Source: Ditylenchus dipsaci
Taxonomy: Eukaryota; Nematoda; Chromadorea; Rhabditida; Anguinidae
Length of the DNA: 64,000 nucleotides
Direction: 5' to 3'
Assembly (NCBI GenBank): GCA_004194705.1
Contig: SADC01001191.1
Location: 1-64,000 of the forward strand
Part shown: one piece after another, positions 34,250 through 60,606 of the stretch
How the letters are laid out: each line of letters begins with the position of its first letter
Position numbering within the stretch: position 1 is the first letter of the stretch
The notes under the pieces: model-generated
Database searches by the model: none
What the model was told of the DNA's origin: nothing
The model's input: the letters and a program-made list of their open reading frames with translations, nothing else
Translations under genes and position numbers: made by a program

Positions 34250-35425
34250 TCAACTGTCTCTGACCACATCCTCTGAGAACTGAAGTGCTTGACGTCGGAC
34301 TCGCTTCTCGTACTCTGCTCGGTTCTGCAATTAAATATTATTTTACGAATATATAAACTATGCAAGAAATTAATATAGACCTGGACGTAAATCTGGTAAG
34401 CATCAGCTTGTGCCGGATCCTCAATGTTAGGGCTCACCAACAACTCTTGAATGCCAATTAGCAGCTGCTTGATTGAGATCGATGGCTTCCAGTCTTTGTT
34501 TTCGTCTAGCAAGCTCAAACACACAGTGCCCGAAGGATAGACGTTCTAAAGAGAAATATTTTAATTCTTATGGTTATCTCAGGGCTGCCATATGTCCTTT
34601 TTAAAAAGATTTGTCCTTTTTTGGCACCCCAAATCTTTTTTTATTTTCGAAGTTTTAGTCAAAATCTTTTTTTTCGCTTCAAAATGGCAATAATCACTAG
34701 ATAAAATGGACTTTTTCCTTCAAATTCCTGTTTTTTGACCAAATGTCTTTTTTTTTAATTTTGAGATGGCAGCCCTGGGTTATCTACACAATTTGAGTAG
34801 GTATTAATATTTACAGGGTGGAAGAGCGGTGGCTCAAAACGACACTTTGGTGGCGTCGAAGGAAAGTCATCTTTGAACATCATCTTCAGCTAAAATCACT
34901 TTCTAGTTAACAGTGCTGACTATTGACTTTATTTCACTCATAGTAGACCAGTTAGCGGTTACTAAACTAAAGCGAATCGATGTTTTTGTAAATAAACCAA
35001 AATCGAAAAACAACTGCTAAAAAACCCCGTTAGCATCTTTCTCTTACTTCAACTAAAATCTTTCTTGAAAAAATTGTTATCGTCTCGAAATTGTTATGAT
35101 TTTTGAGCGGTTGTTTTTCGTTTGTTTTTTTCTGCTTTGTTGTAGTTAATAATGAGATTATCTTAAAACTAAGAAGAAATTCGCACTATGAATTATATAC
35201 CTTGTAGAGTCCACCCTCCCATATGGTGTCCTTTCGACCAGGTATAGCGCACTCCCACAAGAACAAATTCAGTGTGCCATCATCATTCTTAGTTGGCTTA
35301 GCAATGTATCCAAATGGATGGTCCTAAAGAAAAAAAAATGATTTTATGAGCCAAATTACAAGAAAAAATACTTTGCGCCATGATTTCCTCTCCTCTGACA
35401 ACCGCCCTGCAGCAATTCCAGCCAT
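34250..35425 (-). CDS. ubc-9: UBC9, SUMO E2 conjugating enzyme
   Basis: UBC9 accepts SUMO from the E1 on a catalytic cysteine and passes it to substrate lysines, mainly in the nucleus. Five exons on the minus strand splice in frame: 35425-35372, 35323-35201, 34889-34815, 34545-34381, 34324-34250, giving 163 aa (family usual length ~158). All introns are GT-AG with TTTAG or TTGCAG acceptors. Family signatures: RKSWRKDHPFGY at the N-terminus, [18 protein letters not shown], the PPLFHPN block (HP and N split by intron 3), then [11 protein letters not shown] with the active-site Cys at ~94. [14 protein letters not shown] follows. The C-terminus (~24 aa) is the least conserved part. Intron 3 holds a 198-bp hAT MITE, and its sister lies just past the stop. 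No frame errors. The gene is divergent from the KDM7 gene, 1.4 kb away. Confidence 0.97.
34580..34777. mobile_element. hAT-type MITE inside ubc-9 intron 3
   Basis: Ends CAGGGCTGCCATATG and GAGATGGCAGCCCTG, with a perfect 8-bp duplication GGTTATCT (34572-34579 and 34778-34785). It fills most of the intron between exons 4 and 3. Confidence 0.95.
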
Positions 35426-36799
35426 TTTTTATTGAGTCACGTGGCAAACAAATAGAAAGTGGCAAAAGGCAATGAACACACTGTTTGGCTGCTGAAATGA
35501 AAAAATGTGAAAATATTTTTAAATGTGCAGTGTTAACTGGGTTTTGCAATTACACCGAGATTGATGAAAAAAATCGGCTTAGTATTACGCGGACTAGTGA
35601 AATTTGAAATTTGAAATCCGGCGTTTAATTTGACTATTTTAAAAGTCAAAAATGGTCTAATAGCATTTCTAACATTTTTCTTATTTTTGAATTTGTGCCT
35701 TTTTTAGTTTTAGTTTCTTATAAGTTTTCTCTTTTTTTCATTTAAAATCTCAGGGGAAGCGTTTAGGAATTACTTAGGCGCAGGGTAGGCCAGCGTAAAT
35801 CAGAACAGGTTTAAGCGCGCCAACCACAAAACAAAAATTTAAAATTTAAGAAGTTGGTGAACGTCCTTGAACTGTCAAAAGCATATTTTTCCTCATTTTT
35901 AACACAAAAAATTCTTTACTTTTTTAGTCGTATTCGCAAAAACTTACATAAAAAAAATTCCGTGTTATTTTTATCAGTAAATTTGGAGATAAAAATATTA
36001 AAATTAACACAAATTAACCAAAATAAAGATTGAATTTAACATTTTGAAAGTTGAACATTAGGATTTCTTACGAAAATGGTAAAGAAAGAAACTCGCATTG
36101 AGACAAGAATAATTCAAAATTTATGGGTAAAAAAGTTTTTTTTCAAAATAAAATATTTTTTAGATATTTAGAAGACCGAATAACAAACAAAATACCAAAG
36201 AAAGAAACCAATAATTTATTTTTAACAAACTTGTGAACAAAATTTACGAAACTAAGACATCAAAAACTTTGAAGAAATCCCTCGTTAAAATCTTTTAAAA
36301 ATAGTTTACAGACACTAATTCCTGCTGGGACAAAAAATAATTCAAAAACATTTTTTCATTAGGAGGTTGTCTTCAAAATAATATTTATGCGCTTGATTTG
36401 TGTTTCTTTTACGTTTTTTTTCACCCTTTCTGTTTGCCGTTGTTACGTGCATTTGTCAAAAATATTTTAGGCATAATACTGTCTGTCAGTTTTACTGCCG
36501 GTCAAAATAACCGACACTCAAAATCTTGCACCTCTTTGAATATTTTTCGTGGCCTTTGTAATAAAACTTTTGAGGGTCAAGTTTTTTATTGGAAAATCAA
36601 CCATTCATCGCCAACAACCCATCTTTCCCCCTTACTGATATTTCTAACAAATTTTGAAAACTTTCCCCTTTTTATTATTTTTCGGGAGGTGGTGAAAAAA
36701 ATCACGTGTAGAAATGTTTTGAATATTCAATGGAAAAATCTTGGCCACACAATAATCTTGAGAGCCAATAATATTGATCCTTAGCTATACTTACAGCTA
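35426..36799. promoter_or_regulatory. Shared upstream region of ubc-9 and the KDM7 gene
   Basis: The divergent start codons are 1.37 kb apart. AT-rich, with no TATA box that I would defend. A 128-codon plus-strand frame at 36398-36784 is probably chance. TTACAG at 36791-36796 precedes the KDM7 ATG by three bases and could be a trans-splice or intron acceptor. Confidence 0.4.
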
Positions 36800-52253
<15,454 letters not shown>

Positions 52254-52255
52254 TA

Positions 52256-52357
52256 CAGTCAAACCTCGATAATCCGCCACCCCATGGGACCGATCCGAGG
52301 GTGGCGGATTATCGAGGTGGCGGTTTAGCGGGGTGGCGGATTATCGAGGTTTGACTG
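52256..52357. mobile_element. pogo-like MITE directly after the KDM7 stop codon
   Basis: CAGTCAAACCTCGATAATCC to GGATTATCGAGGTTTGACTG. The word ATCCGCCACCCC is inverted three times and the centre is GGGACCGATCC. TA is at 52254-52255, two bases after TAA; the other side is TG. Confidence 0.9.
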
Positions 52358-52554
52358 TGGAGGGTTTCGTGTGAAAAAAAGCTTGCGATTAGAAAATCGG
52401 ACTTTTAAAAACGGAACCACACAAGCTTATTTTTCGCTACAAAAATACAGGGTGGCCCAACATAAACGCATGAATAAATTTTCGCCATATAGCTTATTAA
52501 ATTTGCAATACTTTGACCAAACCTTTTTTTTTAAAGGAGGGTGAAAGCTGTTAA
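52358..52554. other. KDM7 3' flank
   Basis: No AATAAA is seen between the stop and the next element, so the normal 3' end is not evident. Confidence 0.35.
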
Positions 52555-52786
52555 AGGGCTATGCCCACGCTAATAAGAGGTGGTGCCCGGAATTCAAAAT
52601 TTTTTCCTAATCACTGAACTTGTGTACGGATTTTTCAGCTTGGTTTCTAACAAAACAATTCCTAGAATTGAATTTTAGGTATGGTTTTGTTAGAAACCAG
52701 GTTGAAAAATCCGTATAGAACTTCAATGATTAGGAAAATTTTTTGAATTCCCGCGCACCACCTCTTATTAGCGTGGGCATGCCCCT
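52555..52786. mobile_element. TTAA-flanked hairpin, AGGGCTATGCCCACGC ends
   Basis: TTAA at 52551-52554 and 52787-52790. ATGCCCACGCTAATAAGAGG and its inverse are the ends; arms continue with CTAATCACTGAACTTGTG. Sister of 61569-61799; diverged copies at 5050 and 63926. Confidence 0.85.
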
Positions 52787-53079
52787 TTAAGGAGATAGTC
52801 TCGACACAAAAGGATTATACCAAGTTTTGTGTTTTTCAAATGTGGTTTTAGAGCCATATTTTTTCGACAACTCGGTGTTGCAATGTCAGACAAACTTGTG
52901 CAGAATTAAAAATTTAATTAGCATCGTCAATATCAGAATTTCTAAATTTCTTCAAAAAAATGCCTTAAAGGGGCATGCTCATCGCCAATGGGAATATTTT
53001 GAAAGGCGGATACCAGTGAAATTCAAACGAGAATGAAAATTTCGTATTTTAGTCTAAGTCAAGGGAAAATGTTGCTTCC

Positions 53080-53147
53080 AATCGGAGTCGAACCGACGAC
53101 CGACTCCCACCGTACGCCAGCGCTTTACCACTGAGCCACCTATATTG
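53080..53147 (-). tRNA. tRNA-like sequence (pseudogene or SINE head)
   Basis: On the minus strand it has an A-box-like TGGCTCAGTGG and a perfect B-box GGTTCGACTCC. The T arm pairs (GTCGG/CCGAT) and a GTACGGT loop would give anticodon ACG. The acceptor stem does not pair with the 5' flank and the anticodon stem is imperfect, so I do not call a working tRNA. Confidence 0.5.
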
Positions 53148-53545
53148 TTAGGTTTTGGCACTAAATACAGCAATAGTTTATTATAAAGTCGTCCAAACGT
53201 TCAAGAAAAATGTATCTGTTGTAGCACAAATTTCTTATAACTTTTTTTCCGGCTATGAAAACCTTCAATTTTGACTTGTTAATTTTGAATTAAATTCGTT
53301 AAATTCTGCGTCAGAATCAGCAAATCTTACAACCGGACGTCTCGTGTTAAAATTGAAATGGAAAAGGGAACAAAACAATCGAAAAAAAAGTTGATTAGTC
53401 TTCTACTGCATTTCTATCTTTAGGGTCCTTTTTGAAGGAATTCGAAAATTCTGATATTGATGATGCTGATCTAACTTTAAATTCTGCACGAGCTGGTCTG
53501 ACATTACAGAACCAAGCTGTCCAGAAAATATGCCTCTAAAACCCC
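53148..53545. other. No gene seen
   Basis: AT-rich spacer between the tRNA-like sequence and the next element. No conserved frame. Confidence 0.35.
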
Positions 53546-54084
53546 ACTTAACACTGGAATGCCTGATTGTCCTAAGAGCACATCCTGGTGCAGATTTTCA
53601 CGCTGAACACGATAGTGAAGAAATTTTAAAAAAATCACTATTTGCGGGTCAGCTGTCCCTACGAACCAACCAAGTCAGGATTTTTGCGTATGGAACTTGA
53701 AGAGGGCAGATCTCGTCAAATTCAATTATTGATATCACTGATTTATAACTTAAACGAAATCGCAGATCACGGGCTTTAAAATAAGGTATCATCCAGGTAT
53801 TTATAACAATATGATGAGAAAATTTTAGTTCAAAAAATTTTTTTTATCTTTTTTCAAAACGGTGTCGATAACTACGAACGGAAGAAAAAGTGTGTAACGT
53901 CATTTTTTTAGTTGTCAGTGTATATCATTCGACAGAGCAAAAAAAATTGCACCAGAAAAAGCTTTGAGCTACGGTAAAAGGAGGTTTGAGGAGTGTTTAG
54001 CAAGACTCTCAAAAAAAATTCAAAATCAATTTTGACGTAAAACTCATATTTGCCAATAAAACCCCAATTTTTGACACCGGATTC
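53546..54084. repeat. Left end and body of the TTAA-flanked family
   Basis: TTAACACTGGAATGCCTG, CCTAAGAGCACATCCTGG and CAGATTTTCACGCTGAACAC match 28721 on. CATTCGACAGAGCAAAAAAA and GTGTTTAGCAAGACTCTC match the inner part near 29830-29910. The inverted right end is missing. Confidence 0.6.
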
Positions 54085-54515
54085 GAGTTCAGCATGGTCC
54101 GCAGCAGTGTTTTCAAAAATCACACCTCACACTTTGGGTCACACTAACTTCACCTACTCTTTTTTCATAAGTTTTGTTTTCGTATTTTGGATATTTTTGT
54201 ACCGATTTGTAGCTGAGATATTTCTCTATCGATTCAGTGGTCAAACAGCCCAGTTCAAAATAATTTTTGACAAAAACACGCCAAGTGTGACTTTAAAATC
54301 ACACTTTTGGTGACAAAGTGTGATTTTTAGTGTGATTTTGGTGTGGAATTGTCGTATTTGAATTCCACCGAAATATTCGACCTGTAAATCGATAGAGAAT
54401 TATCTCAGCTACAAAACGGTAAAAAAATATCCGAAATACAAAAACAAAATTTGTAAGAAAAGGATAAATGTAGTTAGTGTGACTCAAGTGTGATAGTGTG
54501 ATTTTTGAAAACACT
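54085..54515. repeat. Hairpin with TCACACTTTG words
   Basis: CAGTGTTTTCAAAAATCACAC and its inverse near 54490-54512 close the hairpin. AATCACACTTTTGGTGACAA lies at the centre. ATTTGTAGCTGAGATA and its inverse are also in the arms. Confidence 0.75.
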
Positions 54516-54524
54516 GGTCCGCAG

Positions 54525-55530
54525 CGGCTGGGGGAAACTTGCCAAAAACGAAATTTGCCAAATACGAAATTTGCCAAAACGAAATTTGCCAAAACGAAAT
54601 TTGCCGAAACGAAATTTGGCCAACGAACCAACAGGGGGACCAAGGCCGTTTTTACGTTTTTTTCGAAATTTTCGAAACTGTGTCTTAACCACCTAAAACA
54701 ACCCCAAACAACCAAAAACCTCTTAAAACAGCAAAAACCACCCAAAATCACACTAAACAACCCAAAACACCCCAAACCACCCGAAACCATCCAAAACTAC
54801 ACTAAACAAAATTTTGCGGGAATTTGAATTTTTAGTCTGAACCAACCAAACCAAGTGGTCGTCCACTTGGATCGAATTTTTTTTTTTACGTTTTTGGCTT
54901 CTAAAACCAGTTTTCTAGACTAATTCGTGCACGCTTAACATGGTTTGACAGTGGCAAAATGCCGTTTTCTCAGTTATTTTGAGTTTTGGCAAATAATTGA
55001 TTTTACCAAAATCAATTATTCCCCAAAAACTCAAAAATTTCTTCATAAAACGTGATTTTACCACTGTCAAACCATGTTCAGCGTGCACGAATAAGTCCAG
55101 AAAATAGGATTTGGAATCCAAAAACGTAAAAAAAAATTCGATCCAAGTCGACGACCACTTGTTTGGTTAGTTCAGACTAAAAATTTAAATTAAATTTATA
55201 AATTTTAATTTTTGTTGGTGAAGTTTTGAATGGTTTCTGGTGGTTTTGGTGTTCTGGGTGGTTTTGTGTGATTTTGGGTGGTTTGGGTGATTTTGGATGG
55301 TTTTCGCTGGTTTGGGGTGATTTTAGGTGGTTAGGACAGTTAGGACACAATTTCGAAAATTTTGAAAAAAACGTAAAAACTGCCTTGGTCCCCCTATTGG
55401 TTCGTTGGCCGAATTTCGTTTCGGCAAATTTCGTATTGGCATATTTCGTTTCGGCAAATTTCGTTTTGGCAAAACATACGTTTGGCAAATTTCGTTTTTG
55501 GCAAGTTTCCCCTAGCCTCCGCAGCCCCTT
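54525..55530. repeat. 1-kb foldback with TTTGCCAAAACGAAA words
   Basis: 54541-54620 repeats GAAATTTGCCAAAAC; 55405-55510 holds the complement. CAACAGGGGGACCAAGGC and its inverse, and a poly-CCACCAAAACA stretch with its inverse, continue the arms. A separate hairpin is nested at 54851-55165. Confidence 0.85.
54851..55165. repeat. Nested hairpin, GTCGTCCACTTGG ends
   Basis: TGGTCGTCCACTTGGATCGA and TCGATCCAAGTCGACGACCA are the ends. AACATGGTTTGACAGTGG and its inverse lie near the middle. Confidence 0.85.
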
Positions 55531-56154
55531 AAAATTCAAAATCATAATCAATTTACGGCTTTTGCGCCAAATCAAAAAATTCGAAAATTGACTGAGATTT
55601 CTATACATGTAACTCACAGTAACCCTAGGTCTGTAACGGATTTCATTCTTATCTGTTTTAGGTAAACTTATCCGCAGAAGCTTCCTCACATTCAGGGCAT
55701 TAAAATAAGTCATCACTCACCTCAAAGATAAGCAAATTTTTGAGTTTAGAATGAAGTTTTCGAAAAATATACCGAAACACATCCTCTCGCTTTGCAACTA
55801 TAACTGGTCTGAAATTCTGTGTTATATTTAAAAGCTCGAAAATGGGGGCTGTAGCCCGATAGAAAAGTAAATTTGCTACGATTTCGTATCAAAGAAGTGT
55901 GCAAAAAATACAAATTTGGGTGGTTTTATACAAAAGTTAGACAGAAAACGCAAAAACCCCTTATTTTACTCGTAAAAATACTAGTTGTTTGCTTTAAATG
56001 ACCTCTTGCTTCTAAATTTCTGGCTATGCGTAAATCGGTCTGACTTTTGTTGTAGCTGAATGTCTGGGCTATCTTTTGGTGTATGAGCCGTACTAAAATC
56101 GACGACTTTTTTAGATTTTTTTGACGGAATGAAATTTGGTATAATTTGTAGGTA
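55531..56154. other. No gene recognised; upstream of an unknown gene
   Basis: AT-rich. A GTAGGTACC acceptor-like site at 56145-56152 precedes the ATGs of the following gene. Confidence 0.35.
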
Positions 56155-56156
56155 CC

Positions 56157-56832
56157 ATGATGACTCGCAATTCAAGCTCGAAAAGAGGCAAGGAACAAGC
56201 CCGCGGTCAAGAAATAGTCAGCCATCTGGTGTGTCTCTCTCCCGAATTCGTTCAGCCGCAATCAAAAAAAGATGGAAGGTCAGGTTTTTGTGCGATAGAT
56301 GTTTCAGGCTTATGTAGGACCTCAACAGCGTATGCTGTTTCCATGTTACCACATCACTTATATCGTGTCCGTCATTCAGGTATTCACTAGCTCTGCAGTC
56401 TGCTGAGGTGTCTCGTCTGAGCAAAGGACTGCTAAAGCAGGGAAGATCGTGTCGATGAAGCGTGCCAAGGATGTCGTCAATGCTAGAGCTGAAAAGACTG
56501 GAGATGCTCGGGTCGAGTGTGAGGCTTTCTGATTTCCCAGGTAATGTTTTTCTAAGTTCGTTTGGAGCCTGTAGAGTTTTTACTGCTTTGCTTTAAGCGT
56601 CTGATAACGCATGCAATCGTCTTCTGGAAGCTTTCCATGGTGTGCCGTCAGTTAGGGAAAGTTTTGGCAGTGATTCTTATGTCCAAGTGCTGACGGCTCG
56701 CCCAAGAAATAGGCTGCGTCGAAAAGAAGGGTTGCTCTGTCAGTATCAAGAAATAATTATTCGTTCTCGTTAATTTTATCGTTGTTTTCCATTAATTTCT
56801 AGTATTTGTTGTTTTCAGACGAATAAAGATAG
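56157..56832 (+). CDS. Unrecognised spliced gene with one frame problem
   Basis: The frame from ATG 56157 reads MMTRNSSSKRGKEQARGQ... to a GTCAGG donor near 56277. An exon after TTCAG (56379) continues in phase (YSLALQSAEVSRLSKGLL). This hits a single TGA near 56459, then stays open (SMLELKRLEMLGSSVRLSDFP) to a GTAATG donor near 56540. A last exon (~56598-56773) reads NRLLEAFHGVPSVRESFG and ends at TAA, followed by AATAAA at 56822. Splice sites, polarity and the poly(A) signal argue for a real gene; the TGA may be a one-base assembly error or decay. It has basic N- and C-termini. I do not recognise the family. Confidence 0.45.
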
Positions 56833-57129
56833 AGTTTTGAGTCTTTTAAGATAGTAGGGTTGTTGAAAAGCGGATCTTTGCCATAAAATCATTGAATCGC
56901 ACATTTTTAAAACTGTGGAAAGAAACAGCATAAAACATTTTCGATTAAAAATTTGAATTTTGCAAAAAAATATCTTTGTACTGCATCAGGATTCAAGGAT
57001 TCCTAGGAGGGGGTAGGATCCTAGGAATCCTTAGGCGGTCGTGAAATTTAAAAAAACACACTGAAAAAATTATTTTTCAAAAATTCTTGGCGTTTCGCTG
57101 TTTTCAAAGTGATTATGATTTTGAATTTT
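56833..57129. other. No gene seen
   Basis: Contains a short inverted pair GGATTCCTAGGAGG...CCTAGGAATCC at 56995-57030. Otherwise featureless. Confidence 0.4.
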
Positions 57130-57290
57130 AAGGGGCTGTGGGTCGATCTGCTTATGAAACTACCGTTAAACATGAAAACTTGCTGTCAAATTTTAAATTC
57201 CGCTCAAGAAAGAAGTCATTTGAATTTCAAAAAAAATTAAACATTTTTTGTCTTGAGCGGAATTTGAAATTCGACAGTGATGCAGTGATG
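57130..57290. repeat. GCTCAAGA/TCTTGAGC hairpin
   Basis: TGTCAAATTTTAAATTCCGC and GCGGAATTTGAAATTCGACA pair around TCAAGAAAGAAG and TTTTTGTCTTGA. Confidence 0.75.
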
Positions 57291-57294
57291 TTCC

Positions 57295-57604
57295 GTGTAC
57301 ACGATTCGATCGATTTAATCGATTATAATCGTTCACAAAAATGTGATCGATTGAAAATTATTAAATTTTTGATTACTTTTCTGTAGTCGATTGTCAACTT
57401 TTGATTCTTTCGATTAGTTTCATGTTATCGATTGTAAATTTTTGATTCTTCCGTGTAATCGAAAGACTAAGTCAGTAAAAAAGGCCATTTTGTGATACAT
57501 ATGACGTTTAAAGCAGAAGTTCTTCTTTATACAAATGTTTTTACTCACGAAAAAACTGTTTATTAACTTTTTTTTTCGCTTGTTTACTCTCTCGATTACA
57601 CGGT
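57295..57604. repeat. Element of ATCGATT words, degraded
   Basis: CCGTGTACACGATTCGATCG at the left and CTCGATTACACGG at the right are imperfect inverse ends. The interior repeats TAATCGATT, GATCGATTG and TTCGATTAG. Confidence 0.55.
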
Positions 57605-58130
57605 GGCGTGATGATTCGGCGGCGGAAAGAATAGCGGCGGAAAAAACGGCGGTGGTAAATTCGGCAGCGGAAAAAACAGCGGCGGAAAAAACGGCAGAAT
57701 TCTAAAAGCCATTTAATACACTTTGGCCGTGCAAACTCAAATTTCTGACACCAGATTCGTGTTCAGCATGGTTGCTTTGGTTATAATGATGCTCATTAGG
57801 CTCAGAGCTCACTGATAATTCGAATTCCACTCGAGACAACAAACATTTAAACGAAAAAAGTCCGATTTTTTCCGAAATTGAATTTGAATTTTTGTTGCCT
57901 CGAGTGGAATTCGAATTATGAGTGAGTTCTGAGCCTAAAGAGCATTATTATAAGCAATTCGACCATGCTTAACACGAATCTGGTGTCAGAAATTCGAGTT
58001 TGCACGGCCAACATGCATTAAATAGCTTTTAGAATTCCGCCGTTTTTTCCGCCGGCGAATTTTCCACCGCTTTTGATGCCGGGGACATTTTGATGCCGGG
58101 ACATCTTGATGCCGCACCGAATTATGCCTT
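57605..58130. repeat. GCGGCGGAAAAAAC array and hairpin
   Basis: 57616-57700 repeats GCGGCGGAAAAAACG. GCCATTTAATACACTTTGGC and CTTTTAGAATTCCGCCG mirror at 58010-58050. The inner hairpin 57735-57990 belongs to the TCTTGAGC-type family. GATGCCGGGGACATTTTGAT words end the block and recur at 58740-58805. Confidence 0.7.
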
Positions 58131-58922
58131 CCAAATGAAAGTGATAGGACGACCGGCCACCCTATTACAGGAAATACGGCATCTCACATAGCCGAACACT
58201 GAAATATGTGTGGGTACTGCCCGGGCCCTTCTCCCCACCCTACAGGCCGGTACCTGGGTGGGTACCCCTTGGTCAGGTGGATATCCAGATGGAGAGCCTG
58301 AAAAACAAATGTTAGTCAAATTGAAAAACGAATGATCTGTTCATACGTAAAATTGTCTGCCAAATCAGCTTTTTAAGTCCAAAATACCAATTTTTGCTAC
58401 CCTAATCCCGGAATGTTAGGTGGGTACCACCTGGTCTGGTGGATAGCTTTAAAAATAAAATTTATTCAAATGAAAAACAAAACATGGTACCGTTTTTAAA
58501 ATCGTGTGGGTAATTCGGTTCAAAAATCCCGATTTTAGGCTTACTTTTGATTTTTTAAGCCATATCCAAGACCACCCAAACATCTATTCTTTTTGCTTTT
58601 ATCCCTTGCAATGTGGAGTATGCTGGTCTTGGACGCGAAGCGGCCAACTCGAAAAGGCGGTTTAGTGCACAGTCTCGCCTTTTCCAGTTTTAAAGGTGAA
58701 TATGTAAAACATTTTCGTATGGTAGAACGAATACGGTGCGGCATCAAGATGTCCCGGCTTCAAAATGTCCGCGGCATCAAAACGCCGCAGCATCAAAATG
58801 TCACGTATTGCCTTTCGACATGTTTGTGCCATATACCGTGAGCACTCAGAGCTTTTCAATTCCAGCTTCACCTTTACAGCTTCAATTTTCACGAAATCTC
58901 CGTTAGTATATCGTGAAGGGTG
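58131..58922. other. Repeat-derived DNA, no gene
   Basis: GGTGGGTACC words (58200-58275, 58420-58445) and a CATCAAAATGTCC word run (58738-58803). Open frames here have no family features. Confidence 0.45.
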
Positions 58923-59684
58923 CCAGTCTCTTATTATGGTGTACGGCCAGTTAGAGAGACGGCCAGTTAGCGATGGCCAGTTAGCGAGACTTTTTTTTAA
59001 AATTTTTGATATTTTTTGCCATAAAAGTACTCTTTTTGTGGAAAACAGTTTTTCTGAGGCCACCCAGTATCTGAAATTTCCTCAGGAATCCGAATCAAAA
59101 AACATAATTTTAAAATAACGCGTGGTCGCTGAGATGGGAGGGGGACGATTCGTATTCGCAGAATTCGTATTCGGCTTTTTTCGTATTCGGCTTTTTTCGT
59201 ATTCGGCCAGATTCGTATTCGGGTTACCGATAATAGCTTATAACCGATAGTGACGGATAATAACCTAATTTAGTTAGAATAACTCGTATTCGAACTAAAT
59301 TAGGTTATTATCCGTCACTATCGGTTATAAGCTATTATCGGTAACCCGAATACGAATCTGGCCGAATACGAAAAAAGCCGAATACGAATTCTGCGAATAC
59401 GAATCGTCCCCTCCCGCTGAGATATGACCTAAAGTTGCGTGCTTGTCATTTTTAAATGATGACCATCCAACTTTAAGTCATATCTCAGCGACCACGCGTT
59501 ATTTTAAAATTCTGTTTTTTGATTCGGATTCCTGAGGAAATTTCAGATACTGGGTGGCCCCAGAAAAACTGTTTTCCACAAAAAAGAGTACTTTTATGGC
59601 AAAAAATATCAAAATTTTAAAAAAAAGTCTCGCTAACTGGCCATCGCTAACTGGCCGTCTCGCTAACTGGCCGGTCCCCTCTTA
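58923..59684. repeat. GGCCAGTTAGCGAGAC hairpin with nested hairpin
   Basis: Three GGCCAGTTAGCGA words at 58945-58990 are mirrored at 59625-59670; CCATAAAAGTACTC pairs deeper in. 59138-59412 is an inner hairpin built of ATTCGTATTCGGC words with GATAATAGCTTATAACCGA at its centre. Confidence 0.9.
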
Positions 59685-59694
59685 TTATTTCAAC

Positions 59695-59830
59695 TAGGGT
59701 TGGTTGATTGGTAATTACCCGGAAAAATACTTTTCCGGCCTTATTTCTCCGTAATTACTTGGGTAATTACCCGAAATCACCCGGGTAATTACCCGCAGAA
59801 ATACTTTTTCCGGAAAATTACCCAACCCTA
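59695..59830. mobile_element. 136-bp hAT-like MITE, word GTAATTACCCGG
   Basis: TAGGGTTGGTTGATTGG to TTACCCAACCCTA, with a perfect 8-bp duplication ATTTCAAC (59687-59694 and 59831-59838). The body repeats GGTAATTACCCG and CCGGAAAA. Confidence 0.9.
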
Positions 59831-59838
59831 ATTTCAAC

Positions 59839-60200
59839 CATTCTCGAGTTTTAAAATCGCCAAGCTTTTGAAAGGATTTCACACGCAAGGGTTTTAGTTG
59901 TTGAAGTACAAAAATTCAGGGATTTTTTTATAGTTTTACCTCTACTTATTTACGTGTGATGTTCATTTTTTGTGAGAAAAATTTTCTCAGAAAATGTGCT
60001 TGTGTAGATTTGCAATTGTTTCAATAAAACAAAGTTGTAAAACTTCTAGACGACCATTATTGATTTTGTAAACAAATTATTGAAAAATATTTTTCTTTGA
60101 AGCTGTATGCACAAGTTATGTGTTGTGATTTATGTTATGCATTCTGTACGCTAATTGAACATAAATTATTTGAGTTGCTCGTAAAATCGTTTTCTCATCA
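59839..60200. promoter_or_regulatory. Upstream region of rpoa-12
   Basis: AT-rich, no repeat recognised. Expected to hold the promoter for the gene(s) starting at 60201. No specific element called. Confidence 0.3.
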
Positions 60201-60606
60201 ATGTCGGGCATGTTCAAAGTGAATGAGAATTTCTGTGCGGAATGCGGTGCGATCCTACCAATACCTGCTGTGCTCCAGCCATATACAGTGCGTTCTTTGC
60301 AAATCAGAGTGGCCTATTCAAGGTAAAATTCTTTTCTTTCGAGACCAAGTCAACCAAAAACCTCATTTAAGCTCGTGAAGACAGATTAGTAAGCAGGCAA
60401 GAAAGAAGCTACGTGAAAACAGTCGCCGACGCTGAAGAGTCATTACTAGCAAAGCAAGATGAGGTGGTTCAGGTAGAGCATATCTGTCAAAAATGCGGCT
60501 ACAATCTCGCTTCATACACAACTCAACAGACGAGGTCAGCCGATGAGGACAAACTGTTTTCTACACGTGTCTCAAGTGCAAAAATCGGTGCATAGAATAC
60601 GCTTGA
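60201..60606 (+). CDS. rpoa-12: RNA polymerase I subunit RPA12 (two zinc ribbons)
   Basis: RPA12 is the TFIIS-like small subunit of Pol I, used in RNA cleavage and termination of rRNA synthesis in the nucleolus. ATG 60201 opens MSGMFKVNENFCAECGAILP; the second Cys pair of the N-terminal ribbon appears one frame over as QCVLCKSEW. Exon 1 ends at ~60321 (GTAAAA donor) and exon 2 starts at 60372 after TTTAAG. The C-terminal ribbon has HICQKCG, YTTQQTRSADED (the invariant acidic RSADE loop) and, one frame over, YTCLKCKNRCIEYA with stop TGA 60604-60606. Two one-base breaks are needed: one near 60275, and one T missing in the run at 60557-60560. Exon phases agree only when both are accepted. AATAAA at 60664. 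Total ~125 aa, as in the family. Confidence 0.88.

Noticed and set aside
36398..36784. 128-codon frame just upstream of the KDM7 ATG
   Set aside because: AT-rich, no motif, no splice logic, and it ends 16 bases before the start codon. Chance frame in promoter DNA.
53080..53147. Functional tRNA-Arg(ACG)
   Set aside because: The acceptor stem does not pair with the 5' flank and the anticodon stem has mismatches.
54299..54790. 163-codon minus-strand frame rich in KFRFGKFRFG
   Set aside because: It is the translation of the GCCAAAACGAAATTT word array.
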